Source: Mitsuaria sp. WAJ17 (GTDB lineage: Bacteria; Pseudomonadota; Gammaproteobacteria; Burkholderiales; Burkholderiaceae_C). Taken from it: a stretch of DNA of 64,000 nt. The notes under the pieces were generated by a model. That model saw only the letters and a list, made by a program, of their open reading frames with translations, made no database searches and was not told where the DNA came from. The position numbers and the translations under genes were made by a program. The stretch's first letter is position 1. The number at the start of each line of letters is the position of its first letter. Shown here one piece after another: positions 56,334 through 64,000 of the stretch. The stretch is from contig NZ_JACJUG010000007.1 of NCBI RefSeq assembly GCF_014174515.1, positions 124,001 through 188,000 on the forward strand, in the 5' to 3' direction.

Positions 56334-57968
56334 TCACGCCATGGACGGGACCCCCAGCTGCGGCAGCTGATGCAACGCAGGCCTATCCCCCTCGAAGTGC
56401 ATGGCCGGTCCACTGGAGAAGCCTGCCATGGCCGTCACCAGCGCCTGGACCTGGGTGTGGGTCAGCACGTCGCCGTTGGCAAAGCGGAACTCCTCGACCT
56501 GGTTGGCCGCGTTGAGGTACCAGTCCTGCAGGGTCAGGCTGTCTGCCGTGCCATTGACCGAAGCCACGAGGTGGTTGCCATTGCGGGTGAAGCTCAGGTC
56601 GGCGGCCGACAGGCCTGCGCCCAGCTGGACCACGTCCTTGACCCCGGCCGTGGCATCGTTCTCCACGATGCGGTCGCTGCCATAACCCCTGTCGAAGACA
56701 TAGGTGTCAGCGCCGGCACCGCCGGTCAGCAGGTCGTTGCCCAGGCCGCCGTTCAGCGTGTCCTGGCCGCTGTCGCCTGTGAGCGAGTCATTGCCCGCGT
56801 CGCCGAGCATGCGGTTGGCATAGCCGGCCAGGGCCTTGAGCGTGTCGTCACCGGAGCCGCCCGCGACCAGCGCCACCGTCTTGGCACGGATCGCGGTCTG
56901 GTCCCAGTTCACGCCGTCGGCAAACTGGATCTGGTTGATCCGAGCCTGCCACCACGTATCGCTGTTGTAGTAGTTGCTCAGACTGAGGCTGTCACCCGAC
57001 TTGAAGGTGATCACGAGATGGGCCCCGACGCGCTCGAAACTCTTCAGGTCCGTGCTGGCCAGGTCGGTGAACTTCACCACGTCCCAGCGGCCGCCACTGC
57101 CATCGTTTTCGTTCAGCACGTCTTGACCGAAGCCGGAGGCGAACACGAAGGTGTCGCTGCCAAAACCACCGTCCAGCGTGTCGTTGCCAGCGCCACCGGT
57201 CAGGACGTCATTGGCGTCGTCTCCGTACAGCGCATCGGCACCATCGCCACCGGTCAGTGTGTCGCCACCGAAACCGCCGCCCAGGATGTCGTTGCCCGAG
57301 CCGCCGTCCAGCACATCGGCCCAGTCGCCACCAAACAGGGTGTCATTGCCTTCCTTGCCGTAGGTGGTGTTCTGACCGCCGGCATAGCCCTGGATGCTGT
57401 CGTTGCCCGAGGTGCCTTGCGTCACCGTCTTGGCCTTGATCGCCGCCTGGTCCCAGTTCACGCCATCCGAGAACTGGATCTGGTTGATCTTGGCCTGCCA
57501 CCACGCATCGCTGTAGTAGAAGTTGCTCAGGCTCAGGCTGTCGCCCGTCTTGAACGTGATCACCAGGTTGACGCCAACGCGCTCGACGCTCTGCAGATCC
57601 GTGCTGGCCAAATCGGTGAACTTCACCACGTCCCAGCGGCCGGCGCTGGCATCGTTCTCGTTGAGCACGTCCTGACCGAAGCCGGAGGCGAAGACGAAGG
57701 TGTCCTTGCCATTGCCGCCATCGAGGGTGTCGTTGCCGGCGCCGCCGGTCAGGACGTCATCGCCATCCTCACCATACAGCGCGTCCATCCCGTCCCCGCC
57801 GTGGAGCGTGTCGTGACCATAGCTGCCGGTTAGCGTGTCCTTGCCGACACCACCGTCCAGCACGTCGTTCTGGTCGCCGCCCTGCACCTTGTCGTCGCCG
57901 GCCTGTGCATAGATCGTGTTGGCCCCGCCGTTGTAGCCCACCAGGCTGTCATTGCCGGCGGTGCCCAT
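56334..57968 (-). CDS. RTX (hemolysin-type Ca2+-binding repeat) protein, apparently 5'-truncated
   Basis: A 544-residue frame made of RTX nonapeptides (GGxGxDxLx, for example [11 protein letters not shown]) and intervening HCBP-related domains ([15 protein letters not shown]). Residues 1-183 and 184-366 are two near-identical 183-residue modules, followed by a shorter third unit and a non-repeat C-terminus that likely carries the secretion signal. RTX proteins leave through type I systems, and HlyB/HlyD-like genes lie upstream in the same direction. The frame stays open upstream to 58058, and the codons before the ATG ([10 protein letters not shown]) match the end of a preceding module. The first exon-like part of a longer gene therefore seems lost. 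ATG 57968 has no clear ribosome site. Confidence 0.75.
   Translation of the reverse strand: MGTAGNDSLVGYNGGANTIYAQAGDDKVQGGDQNDVLDGGVGKDTLTGSYGHDTLHGGDGMDALYGEDGDDVLTGGAGNDTLDGGNGKDTFVFASGFGQDVLNENDASAGRWDVVKFTDLASTDLQSVERVGVNLVITFKTGDSLSLSNFYYSDAWWQAKINQIQFSDGVNWDQAAIKAKTVTQGTSGNDSIQGYAGGQNTTYGKEGNDTLFGGDWADVLDGGSGNDILGGGFGGDTLTGGDGADALYGDDANDVLTGGAGNDTLDGGFGSDTFVFASGFGQDVLNENDGSGGRWDVVKFTDLASTDLKSFERVGAHLVITFKSGDSLSLSNYYNSDTWWQARINQIQFADGVNWDQTAIRAKTVALVAGGSGDDTLKALAGYANRMLGDAGNDSLTGDSGQDTLNGGLGNDLLTGGAGADTYVFDRGYGSDRIVENDATAGVKDVVQLGAGLSAADLSFTRNGNHLVASVNGTADSLTLQDWYLNAANQVEEFRFANGDVLTHTQVQALVTAMAGFSSGPAMHFEGDRPALHQLPQLGVPSMA
56871..57968 (-). repeat. two 549-bp tandem modules inside the RTX gene
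   Basis: 57968-57420 and 57419-56871 encode 183-residue modules that align without gaps. Long identical runs include [31 protein letters not shown] and [15 protein letters not shown]. They are coding duplications, not a mobile element. Confidence 0.88.
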
Positions 57969-58035
57969 GGTGCTGGTCTTGGCCTTGATGGAGCCATCTT
58001 CTCTTGGAATCAGTGTCTCGGAGAAGTCGGGCAGG

Positions 58036-58311
58036 TCATGCGGCCGAAGCAGCCTGATTCAGTTTTGGCGCCAGCTCAGAAACAAACTTATTGTACTTCT
58101 CCGCCGCACTAATGCTTGCAAAGTCGGCCTGCCCCCTCACCCACTCCAAATAGTTTTTTGAAGCTTCGGAAAGAGCACTAGCGTATGTTGCAGCGCCCTT
58201 CTCTAGACCATCCCATTCTTCTTTGGAAATACCAAACATAGCTGGAGAGATGCTCCATTGGGCCGAACCCGAGTTACCAACGTTGCCACCCATATAGTTT
58301 GAACTCATCAT
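58036..58311 (-). CDS. orphan small protein in AT-rich block, unknown
   Basis: A 91-residue protein (ATG 58311, or 58308) with AGGAGG just upstream. Its start overlaps the stop of the preceding membrane-protein gene (ATGA), so the two are coupled. A Gly/Ser/Asn-rich N-terminus ([17 protein letters not shown]) is followed by an amphipathic helical part ([28 protein letters not shown], in part) and [20 protein letters not shown]. No signal peptide. I do not recognise it. Codon use and base composition are far more AT-rich than the flanking genes. Its end lies where composition turns GC-rich again, next to the truncated RTX frame. Confidence 0.65.
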   Translation of the reverse strand: MMSSNYMGGNVGNSGSAQWSISPAMFGISKEEWDGLEKGAATYASALSEASKNYLEWVRGQADFASISAAEKYNKFVSELAPKLNQAASAA

Positions 58312-59075
58312 TTCCTCCTCGCAAAAATCCACTTATTCAACATTGCCACCACCGCAAGCCAATTCATAATGCAAGCTGCAGCCAACAAGACAATCAACGG
58401 AGCCAGCACAACGAATACATACTCATTTATGTAAATCATTTGCACAAGCCAACCCTTACCCACGAGTCCCAGACGCTCCCGGACCCCGAGACCAAACCAC
58501 AAGGCCCATCCCAAAAATACACTTACAGGAAAAACAAAAAACAAATGCTTGAGTAAGTAGTCAAACTTTCCAACCACACCACCTCTGTAGTTTGATTCAA
58601 TCAAGTCACCCAAGACAACTCCTCTTGTCAGATACCACAGCAATCCACACACAAATAACGGGGCAAGCATGAAATACGCGTAAACTGCGTCCAGGACCTG
58701 GGGCAGGCTCCCTATTTTTTCAAGAAGAGGATAATAGCTTTCGATCCATGCACCCCAAGTGAGATAGCGCTTGTCAGCGCACAACGAGACCAGCGCCAGG
58801 ATTTGCAGAACAATCCAACAATTGCGCCATCTACCGCCAGTATTTTTAACCTTTACATCCATTCATCACCCCATCAATATCAAATACCTACAACACCGAA
58901 GACAGCATTTGTCATCCCAGCAATGTAGGCTGCCCTTTGAAATACTCCATTTTTATTATCAATCGATGCTGCATTGAAAAATTCGCAACTTGAACCGCCT
59001 TCGCCCAAGCTCAGCGCAAGCAAAACTCCGCCCCCAACCGCCTTTGACTGCAGTGTTTCGACTTTTACGCTACGC
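58070..59075. other. AT-rich block, probable horizontally acquired segment
   Basis: Composition changes abruptly: 58501-58560 has 21 G+C of 60, against 41 of 60 at 59881-59940. The block spans the unrelated C-terminal tail of the glycosyltransferase, the 184-residue membrane protein and most of the 91-residue protein. No transposase, integrase or terminal repeat was found at its edges. Confidence 0.7.
58308..58862 (-). CDS. four-span membrane protein in AT-rich block, unknown
   Basis: A 184-residue protein with about four hydrophobic spans: CWIVLQILALVSLCA, AYFMLAPLFVCGLLWYL, LFFVFPVSVFLGWALWFGLGV and VFVVLAPLIVLLAAACIMNWLAVVAML (in part). It has a basic N-terminus and C-terminus (FARRK). 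I cannot assign a family. It begins 17 bp after the glycosyltransferase stop and overlaps the next gene by four bases, so all three are on one transcript. Small multi-span proteins in this position can be immunity proteins, but nothing here proves that. Confidence 0.7.
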   Translation of the reverse strand: MDVKVKNTGGRWRNCWIVLQILALVSLCADKRYLTWGAWIESYYPLLEKIGSLPQVLDAVYAYFMLAPLFVCGLLWYLTRGVVLGDLIESNYRGGVVGKFDYLLKHLFFVFPVSVFLGWALWFGLGVRERLGLVGKGWLVQMIYINEYVFVVLAPLIVLLAAACIMNWLAVVAMLNKWIFARRK

Positions 59076-60166
59076 TGCCCCTCAACCAGCACCTCCCTCA
59101 CCGGCGCCGTATCCGAGCCCACCACAAAGCACCCCGTCGCCATAGCCTCCAAGCACGACCAGCTCAGCACAAACGGGTACGTCAAATACACATGCGCTGC
59201 AGACACCTGCAGCACCCGCTTGTAGTCCGCATAAGGCACTTTCCCGACGAAGTGCGTGCGCGTCGGGTCCAGCTGGCTCCCCACCTCGGCGAGCATCTTT
59301 TCGCGCCAGTTCTTGGCGTCCTTGGGCCTCGCGCCATAGCTGACCTCATCCCCACCCACGATCACCACATGCGCGTTCTTGTGCTCCCGCTGCACCGCCG
59401 GCAGCGCCCGCATGAAGGTGTGGAAGCCTCGGTAGGGCTCCAGGTTGCGGGCGACGTAGGTGATGACGGGCTTGTCGGGGTCGTTGGCCCGGAGGATCTC
59501 GCCGCTGGGGGTCTTGATGACGGCGTTGGGGTCCGGGCCCAGGTTCTCGGTATCGATACCCTCGTGCGCCACCGTGATCTTGTCCAGATAGGCCGCGGGA
59601 TGCTGGGCCTTCTGCCAGTGGGTGGGGCTGATGCCGGCATCGCAGTTCTGCAGGTTCAGCAGGTGCAGGGCGTTCCAGCTGCGGATGCGGGCGAGGTCAT
59701 CGAAGGTGACGGGGAACTCGGGGTCGTAGCCCACGTCGGCATAGGGCCAGGTGGCGCGGTCGAGCTGGTCCAGGCCGTCCAGCGGCGGGGTGTTGTAGAA
59801 CCACTCGCAGTAGTGCACGAGGCGGGTGTGGGGGAAGACGTCCTTGGCGTAGAGCGTCTCGCCCCAGCCGGGGTGGGCCAGGATCACGTCGGGCGTGAAG
59901 CCCTCCTTCTTGAGCTGCAGCAGCACGCGGGCCACGGCCTGGCCGTGCAGCACGGCGTCTTCCATGCGGCGCAGGTAATGGTGCTGCTCGCGGTGCACGC
60001 CGCGATGGGGCTTGTAGCGGATCAGGCGCAGGCCCGGCACGCCCGGCAGGCCCGGCGCGGTGTCCCGCCCGATGCCGATGACCTGCCAGCCGGGCCGGCG
60101 GGCCCACTCCGCCGCCACGTGGCGGAACTGGCCGGGGAAGTTCTGGTGGATGAGCAGGATGCGCAT
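58880..60166 (-). CDS. family 4-type glycosyltransferase with replaced C-terminus
   Basis: A 428-residue protein. Residues 1-~165 match the N-terminal domain of PF12000-type glycosyltransferases (HQNFPGQFRHVA, ILAHPGWGETLYAKDVFP, VHYCEWFY). Residues ~210-364 form the GT-B donor half (ITYVARNLEPYRGFHTFMRALP, VVIVGGDEVSYG, FVGKVPYADYKRVLQVSAAHVYLTYPFVLSWSCLEAMA, in parts), ending SDTAPVREVLVEGQ. Homologues continue with a GENGLLVDFFD-like stretch; here a 64-residue unrelated tail begins (59074-58880) that is AT-rich and partly hydrophobic. The tail may have arisen by recombination. Activity could be impaired or altered. Position between hlyD-like and RTX genes suggests a role tied to the secreted protein. 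Confidence 0.8.
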   Translation of the reverse strand: MRILLIHQNFPGQFRHVAAEWARRPGWQVIGIGRDTAPGLPGVPGLRLIRYKPHRGVHREQHHYLRRMEDAVLHGQAVARVLLQLKKEGFTPDVILAHPGWGETLYAKDVFPHTRLVHYCEWFYNTPPLDGLDQLDRATWPYADVGYDPEFPVTFDDLARIRSWNALHLLNLQNCDAGISPTHWQKAQHPAAYLDKITVAHEGIDTENLGPDPNAVIKTPSGEILRANDPDKPVITYVARNLEPYRGFHTFMRALPAVQREHKNAHVVIVGGDEVSYGARPKDAKNWREKMLAEVGSQLDPTRTHFVGKVPYADYKRVLQVSAAHVYLTYPFVLSWSCLEAMATGCFVVGSDTAPVREVLVEGQRSVKVETLQSKAVGGGVLLALSLGEGGSSCEFFNAASIDNKNGVFQRAAYIAGMTNAVFGVVGI

Positions 60167-60238
60167 GCGTCCAGCAATTGAGAGGGCCAGACTGGCTGGC
60201 CAGGTGAGGGGTGATGGCGAAGGCAGGCGGGTTCGCGC

Positions 60239-61711
60239 TCAGCGCTCCCCCAGGCTCTCCTGCACATGCTGCTGCAGCGGGCTGAGCAGGTAGTCGATCA
60301 CCCGCCGCTTCCCCGTCTTGATCTCGGCCGTCAGGTTCATGCCCGGAGCCAGCTTGATGGTCTTGCCGTCCACGTCCAACTGATGGCGCTTCAGGACCAG
60401 CGTGGCGGGGAAGATGGCGCCGCGCTTCTCGTCGTTGACCGCATCGGCGCTGATGTGCCGCACCTGCGCCTCCACCGTGCCGTAGCGGGTGTAGGGGAAG
60501 GTCTCGAGCTTGATCTCGGCCACCTGGCCTTCGCGCACAAAGCCCACGTCCTTGTTCTCCAGCACGACTTCGGCGGTCACTTCCGAGTCGTCCGGCACCA
60601 GCACCAGCAGCACCTGCGCAGGCGTCACCACGCCACCGGGCGTGTGCACGGCCAGCTGCTGCACGGTGCCCGCCACGGGCGCAGTGAGCCGCGTCAAGGC
60701 ATCGCGCTTCTGGGCCTTGACGGCTTCCTCGCCCAGCTCGCGGGTCTTGAGGTCAGCCTGCGCCAGGCGGTCGCGCCAGCTGCGCTCGGTCTCGGCCGTG
60801 AAGCTCAGCCGGCCGTGCTCGCTCTCCTTCAGCGCGGCTTGCGCCTCCTGCAGCCGGGCCTGCGCGGTGGCCAGGTCCCGCTCCAGCTCGATGCGCTCGC
60901 GCGTGCGGTCCTGCCCCGCGTGGCTGGACATGAAGCCCTGGGTGGAGAGCTGCTGGTAGTCCTTCTCCCGGGCCTGGGCCAGGGGCAGCGTGGTCTGCAG
61001 CTTGGCCACGGTCTGCTCGGCGGTGCGGATCTCGGCCTGGCGGCGCGCGAGCTCGGCCTGCAGCCGCGCCTGCTTGGCGGCGATGTCCGACCAGTCGCTG
61101 CGCAGCTGGGTGCGCGCGGCGGCGATCTCGTCGGCACTCAGCTCGGGGACGGCGTTCAGGGCTGGCAGCGGCCCGCCGCCCAGCGCCTGCAGCACGGCCT
61201 GCGCCCGCAGCTTCTCGGACCAGGCCGCCGCACGCTCCTGGGCCACGCGGCTGGCATCGGCCGCGGTGAGCGTGGCGTCCAGCTCGATCAGCAGCTGCCC
61301 GGCCTGCACCTTGGCGCCGTCCTGCACATGGATGGCCTTGACCACGCTGGTCTCCAGGGGCTGCAGGGTCTTGCTGCGCTGGCTGACGATGATGCGGCCC
61401 TGGGCCACGGCCACGATGTCCAGCTGGCCCAGGCAGGCCCACAGCAGGGCGATGAGGAAGAGCCCGCACAGCACCCAGGCCGCACGGCGCGGCGCGGGGT
61501 GCGGGGGCGTCTCCTGCAGGGCCATCGCGGCGGGCAGGAAGGCGCGCTCGTCAGCCAGGCGTTTGGGGCCGGCCAGCTCCTCACGCATGGCCCAGGCGGC
61601 GCGGAAGATGGCGGCGTAGCGGGCGAGCAGTTCGCGTACGGGGTGGCGTGGGGTGTTGTTGGCCTGGGCGGGCGCTGCAGCGTTCACGGTGGTCTCCGGT
61701 GTCGTGCTCAT
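60239..61711 (-). CDS. type I secretion membrane fusion protein (HlyD family)
   Basis: A 490-residue periplasmic adaptor. One N-terminal span (WVLCGLFLIALLWACLGQL) is followed by the lipoyl/barrel start (VVAVAQG-type IVAVAQGRIIVSQRSKTLQP), a long coiled-coil hairpin (~170-330) and the HlyD C-terminal signature (VVLENKDVGFVREGQVAEIKLETFPYTRYG, in part), ending at LLSPLQQHVQESLGER. It links the inner-membrane ABC exporter to a TolC-like outer channel. ATG 61711 overlaps the exporter stop by four bases and has GGGAGG upstream; the in-frame extension to 61801 lies inside the exporter gene. No tolC-like gene is visible in the window. Confidence 0.95.
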   Translation of the reverse strand: MSTTPETTVNAAAPAQANNTPRHPVRELLARYAAIFRAAWAMREELAGPKRLADERAFLPAAMALQETPPHPAPRRAAWVLCGLFLIALLWACLGQLDIVAVAQGRIIVSQRSKTLQPLETSVVKAIHVQDGAKVQAGQLLIELDATLTAADASRVAQERAAAWSEKLRAQAVLQALGGGPLPALNAVPELSADEIAAARTQLRSDWSDIAAKQARLQAELARRQAEIRTAEQTVAKLQTTLPLAQAREKDYQQLSTQGFMSSHAGQDRTRERIELERDLATAQARLQEAQAALKESEHGRLSFTAETERSWRDRLAQADLKTRELGEEAVKAQKRDALTRLTAPVAGTVQQLAVHTPGGVVTPAQVLLVLVPDDSEVTAEVVLENKDVGFVREGQVAEIKLETFPYTRYGTVEAQVRHISADAVNDEKRGAIFPATLVLKRHQLDVDGKTIKLAPGMNLTAEIKTGKRRVIDYLLSPLQQHVQESLGER

Positions 61712-63954
61712 GCCATCCTCCCTGCCGTTTGCAAGGGATGCGGCTGCTCCACGACGGGCGCCTCCTCGGCATCCACGCCGCCCTGCGCCTGCATGCGCCA
61801 CAGATGCGCATAGAGCCCTTGGGGGCGCTGCAGCAGCTGCTCATGCGAGCCCATCTCCACGATGCGGCCGCGCTCCATCGCGATGATGCGGTCGGCGTGG
61901 CGCACCGCGCTCAGGCGGTGGGCGATGATGAAGACCGTGCGCCCCTGGCAGATCTGGCGCATGTTGTGCTGGATGATGGCCTCGCTCTCGTAGTCCAGCG
62001 CGCTGGTGGCCTCGTCAAAGATCAGGATGCGAGGCTGCGCAAAGAGCGCCCGCGCGATGGCGATGCGCTGGCGCTGCCCGCCCGAGAGCCCCGCGCCCTG
62101 CTCGCCCACCACCGTGTCATAGCCCTCGGGCAGCTCGCTGATGAACTCGTGCGCCCCGGCCAGCTGGGTCGCGCGCATCACCAGTTCCAGCGGCGCGGCG
62201 GGGTCGGCAATGGCGATGTTCTCGCGCACGCTGCGGTTGAAGAGCATGTTGTCCTGCAGCACCACGCCCACCTGGCGGCGCAGCTGCGCGGCGTCGATCA
62301 GGGCGATGTCCTGCCCGTCCACCAGCACGCGGCCGGCCTCGGGCACGTACAGGCGCTGGATCAGCTTGGTCAGCGTGCTCTTGCCCGAGCCGCTGCGACC
62401 CACGATGCCGATCACCTCGCCCGGCTTCACCTCCAGGCTCAGCTCCTGTAGCACCGGCGGCGCGTCGGGCCGGTAGCGGAACGTGACGCGCTCCAGCGCC
62501 ACGCGCCCCTGCAGGCGCGGCAGCGGGCTCGCGCTGTGCGCCGGGAGTTCGGTGCGGGTGTTGAGGATGTCGCCCAGGCGGGCCATGGAGAGGCCGGTCT
62601 GCTGGAACTCCGTCCACATATTGGCCAGGCGCATGATGGGTTGCGCCACGCGGCCGGCGAACATATTGAAGGCGATGAACATGCCCAGGGTCAGCTGCCC
62701 GTCCATCACCAGGTGCGCGCCCCACCACAGCGTGGCGGCGTTGACCAGCTTGCCGATGAGGTTCACGGCCTCGTTGGCGTACTGGGCGAGCGTCTGCGTG
62801 CGGAAGCTCGCCGCCACGTAGGCCGCCAGCTGCTCGTCCCAGCGCCGCGCCATCTGCGGCTCCAGGGCGCTGGCCTTGACCGTCTGGATGCCCGTGATGG
62901 TCTCCACCAGCAGGCTCTGGTTCTCCGCGCTGCGGGCGAACTTCTCGTTGAGCCGCGCGCGCAGCACCGGCACCACCACCAGGCTCACCGCGGCATACAG
63001 CGGCAGCGAGAGCAGCACGATCAAGGTCAGCGTGCCGCTGTAGGCCAGCATCATCGCGATGAAGATCACCGAGAACAGCACGTCCAGCAGCAGGGTCAGC
63101 GCATTGCCGGTGAGGAACTGGCGGATGTTCTCCAGCTCGCGCACCCGCGCCACCGAGTCCCCCACGCGGCGGGCCTGGAAGTAAGCAAGTGGCAGGTGCA
63201 TCAGGTGGCGGAACAGCCGCGCACCCAGCTCCACGTCGATGCGGCTCGTGGTGTGGCTGAACACATAGCTGCGCAGCACGGTGAGCGTGCTCTCGAACAG
63301 CATGATCACCACCAGGCCGATCACCAGCACGTCCAGCGTCGAGAGGCCCTTGTGCACCAGCACCTTGTCCATCACCACCTGGAAGAACAGCGGGCTCACC
63401 AGCGCGAAGAGCTGCAGGAAGAGCGACACCAGCAGCACCTCGCCCAGCAGCCGCCGGTGCTTGACGATGCTGGGGATGAACCAGGAGAAGTCGAACTTGG
63501 CCAGCGCCCCGGCGAGGCTCGCGCGGCTGCTGATGAGGATGAGCTCGCCGGACCAGGCGGCGGCGAAGTCGGCCAGCGGCTCGATGGTGGGGCGGGCGCC
63601 GGCTTCAACGCCCGCACCAGCGGCGCCTTGCGCCGGGTCCATGAACAGCACCCGTTGGCCGTCCGTCTGGGCCAGCACCACCACGCGGCCGTCCTTCATC
63701 AGAGCCAGAGCCGGCAGCGGCACCAGGCCCAGGCGCTCGGGGCTGCTGCGGCTCAGCTTGGCGCTCAGGCCCAGGTGCTTGGCGGCCAGGAGCATGTCCT
63801 GCGTGGAGACCGCCTGGTGCTCGCCCAGGCCTAGCTGATGGCGCAGGGCCTGGGGCTCCGCAGGCACCTGGTGCAGGCGGGCGATGATGGCCAACGCTTG
63901 AAGGCGGGCATGCGGCGGCGGAACTTCCCCCCCTGTGGAACTCATATCCAGCAT
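61708..63954 (-). CDS. type I secretion ABC exporter (HlyB type)
   Basis: A 748-residue exporter. The N-terminal ~140 residues form a C39-like domain without the catalytic Cys (Ala at that position in LQALAIIAR), as in HlyB-type RTX exporters that do not cut a leader. Six membrane spans run from ~172 to ~430. The ATPase has Walker A GRSGSGKST (519-527), signature LSGGQ (623-627) and Walker B ILIFDEATSALD (644-655). It should drive export of the RTX protein encoded downstream. ATG 63954 follows AGGA closely; ATG 63945 is an alternative. The gene leads the operon as far as the window shows. Confidence 0.95.
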   Translation of the reverse strand: MLDMSSTGGEVPPPHARLQALAIIARLHQVPAEPQALRHQLGLGEHQAVSTQDMLLAAKHLGLSAKLSRSSPERLGLVPLPALALMKDGRVVVLAQTDGQRVLFMDPAQGAAGAGVEAGARPTIEPLADFAAAWSGELILISSRASLAGALAKFDFSWFIPSIVKHRRLLGEVLLVSLFLQLFALVSPLFFQVVMDKVLVHKGLSTLDVLVIGLVVIMLFESTLTVLRSYVFSHTTSRIDVELGARLFRHLMHLPLAYFQARRVGDSVARVRELENIRQFLTGNALTLLLDVLFSVIFIAMMLAYSGTLTLIVLLSLPLYAAVSLVVVPVLRARLNEKFARSAENQSLLVETITGIQTVKASALEPQMARRWDEQLAAYVAASFRTQTLAQYANEAVNLIGKLVNAATLWWGAHLVMDGQLTLGMFIAFNMFAGRVAQPIMRLANMWTEFQQTGLSMARLGDILNTRTELPAHSASPLPRLQGRVALERVTFRYRPDAPPVLQELSLEVKPGEVIGIVGRSGSGKSTLTKLIQRLYVPEAGRVLVDGQDIALIDAAQLRRQVGVVLQDNMLFNRSVRENIAIADPAAPLELVMRATQLAGAHEFISELPEGYDTVVGEQGAGLSGGQRQRIAIARALFAQPRILIFDEATSALDYESEAIIQHNMRQICQGRTVFIIAHRLSAVRHADRIIAMERGRIVEMGSHEQLLQRPQGLYAHLWRMQAQGGVDAEEAPVVEQPHPLQTAGRMA

Positions 63955-64000
63955 TTCCTCGTTTTGACGGCAGCTCTTATGTCAGTTGGCACCGTCTTTG

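Noticed and set aside
56871..57968. Regular repeats as a CRISPR array
   Set aside because: The repeats are in-frame coding units of an RTX protein with 549-bp and 27-bp periodicity and no unique spacers.
58036..58311. The 91-residue protein as a WXG100/ESX-type secreted protein
   Set aside because: It has a Trp-Asp-Gly at residues 33-35 and suitable length, but the part before it is Gly/Ser-rich and not helical, and no ESX machinery is present.

Overview
The window is high-GC DNA (one sampled 60-base line, 59881-59940, has 41 G+C) packed with short-spaced genes. Gene content and protein style point to a betaproteobacterium of the order Burkholderiales, probably near the Rubrivivax/Leptothrix/Roseateles group. 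Supporting signs are groESL under a CIRCE operator with a sigma32-like promoter, system II cytochrome c assembly (ResB/CcsA), an msrPQ pair, and folB next to ttcA. The genus is inferred and no database was consulted.

Layout. 1-9.0 kb: a partial secreted alpha/beta hydrolase, groES-groEL, a DUF1631 protein, a PlpD-type patatin phospholipase and an orphan solute-binding protein. 9.1-20.2 kb: the ribosome-assembly GTPase EngB facing a cytochrome c4 gene, then resB-ccsA with a coupled orphan solute-binding protein, msrP-msrQ, a flavoprotein fused to dihydroneopterin aldolase, ttcA and a DUF1176 protein. 20.3-32 kb: small envelope proteins, glmU, a Y1-type (RAYT-like) transposase that has lost its HUH histidines, a periplasmic thioredoxin, DUF808, a voltage-gated-type K+ channel, a UPF0149 protein and a large S9 peptidase. 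31.7-38.3 kb: a sirtuin translationally coupled to a double-length (tandem) UvrA. 38.7-47.9 kb: an orphan receiver protein, a full branched-chain-amino-acid-type ABC operon (livK-livG-livF-livH-livM) ending in a coupled alpha/beta hydrolase, a Tat-exported serine hydrolase and an acetyltransferase. 47.9-56.2 kb: a sigma54 activator divergent from a malonyl-CoA synthetase, an AsmA-like membrane protein coupled to a four-PAS GGDEF/EAL protein, and a TetR regulator. 56.3-64 kb: a type I secretion operon (HlyB- and HlyD-like) with a glycosyltransferase, two orphan small genes and an RTX repeat protein.

Three things stand out. (1) A dispersed element of about 135-150 bp lies in the same orientation between groES and groEL and between livK and livG, ending about 33-35 bp before the downstream start codon each time. 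(2) A sharply bounded AT-rich block of about 1 kb (about 58070-59075) sits inside the type I secretion operon. It has replaced the end of the glycosyltransferase with an unrelated 64-residue tail, carries two genes I cannot identify, and abuts an RTX gene that lacks its 5' end. (3) Several unusual protein architectures occur: the tandem UvrA with one degenerate zinc finger, the flavoprotein-FolB fusion, and the catalytically degenerate RAYT.

No tRNA, rRNA, CRISPR array, complete insertion sequence or replication origin was recognised.
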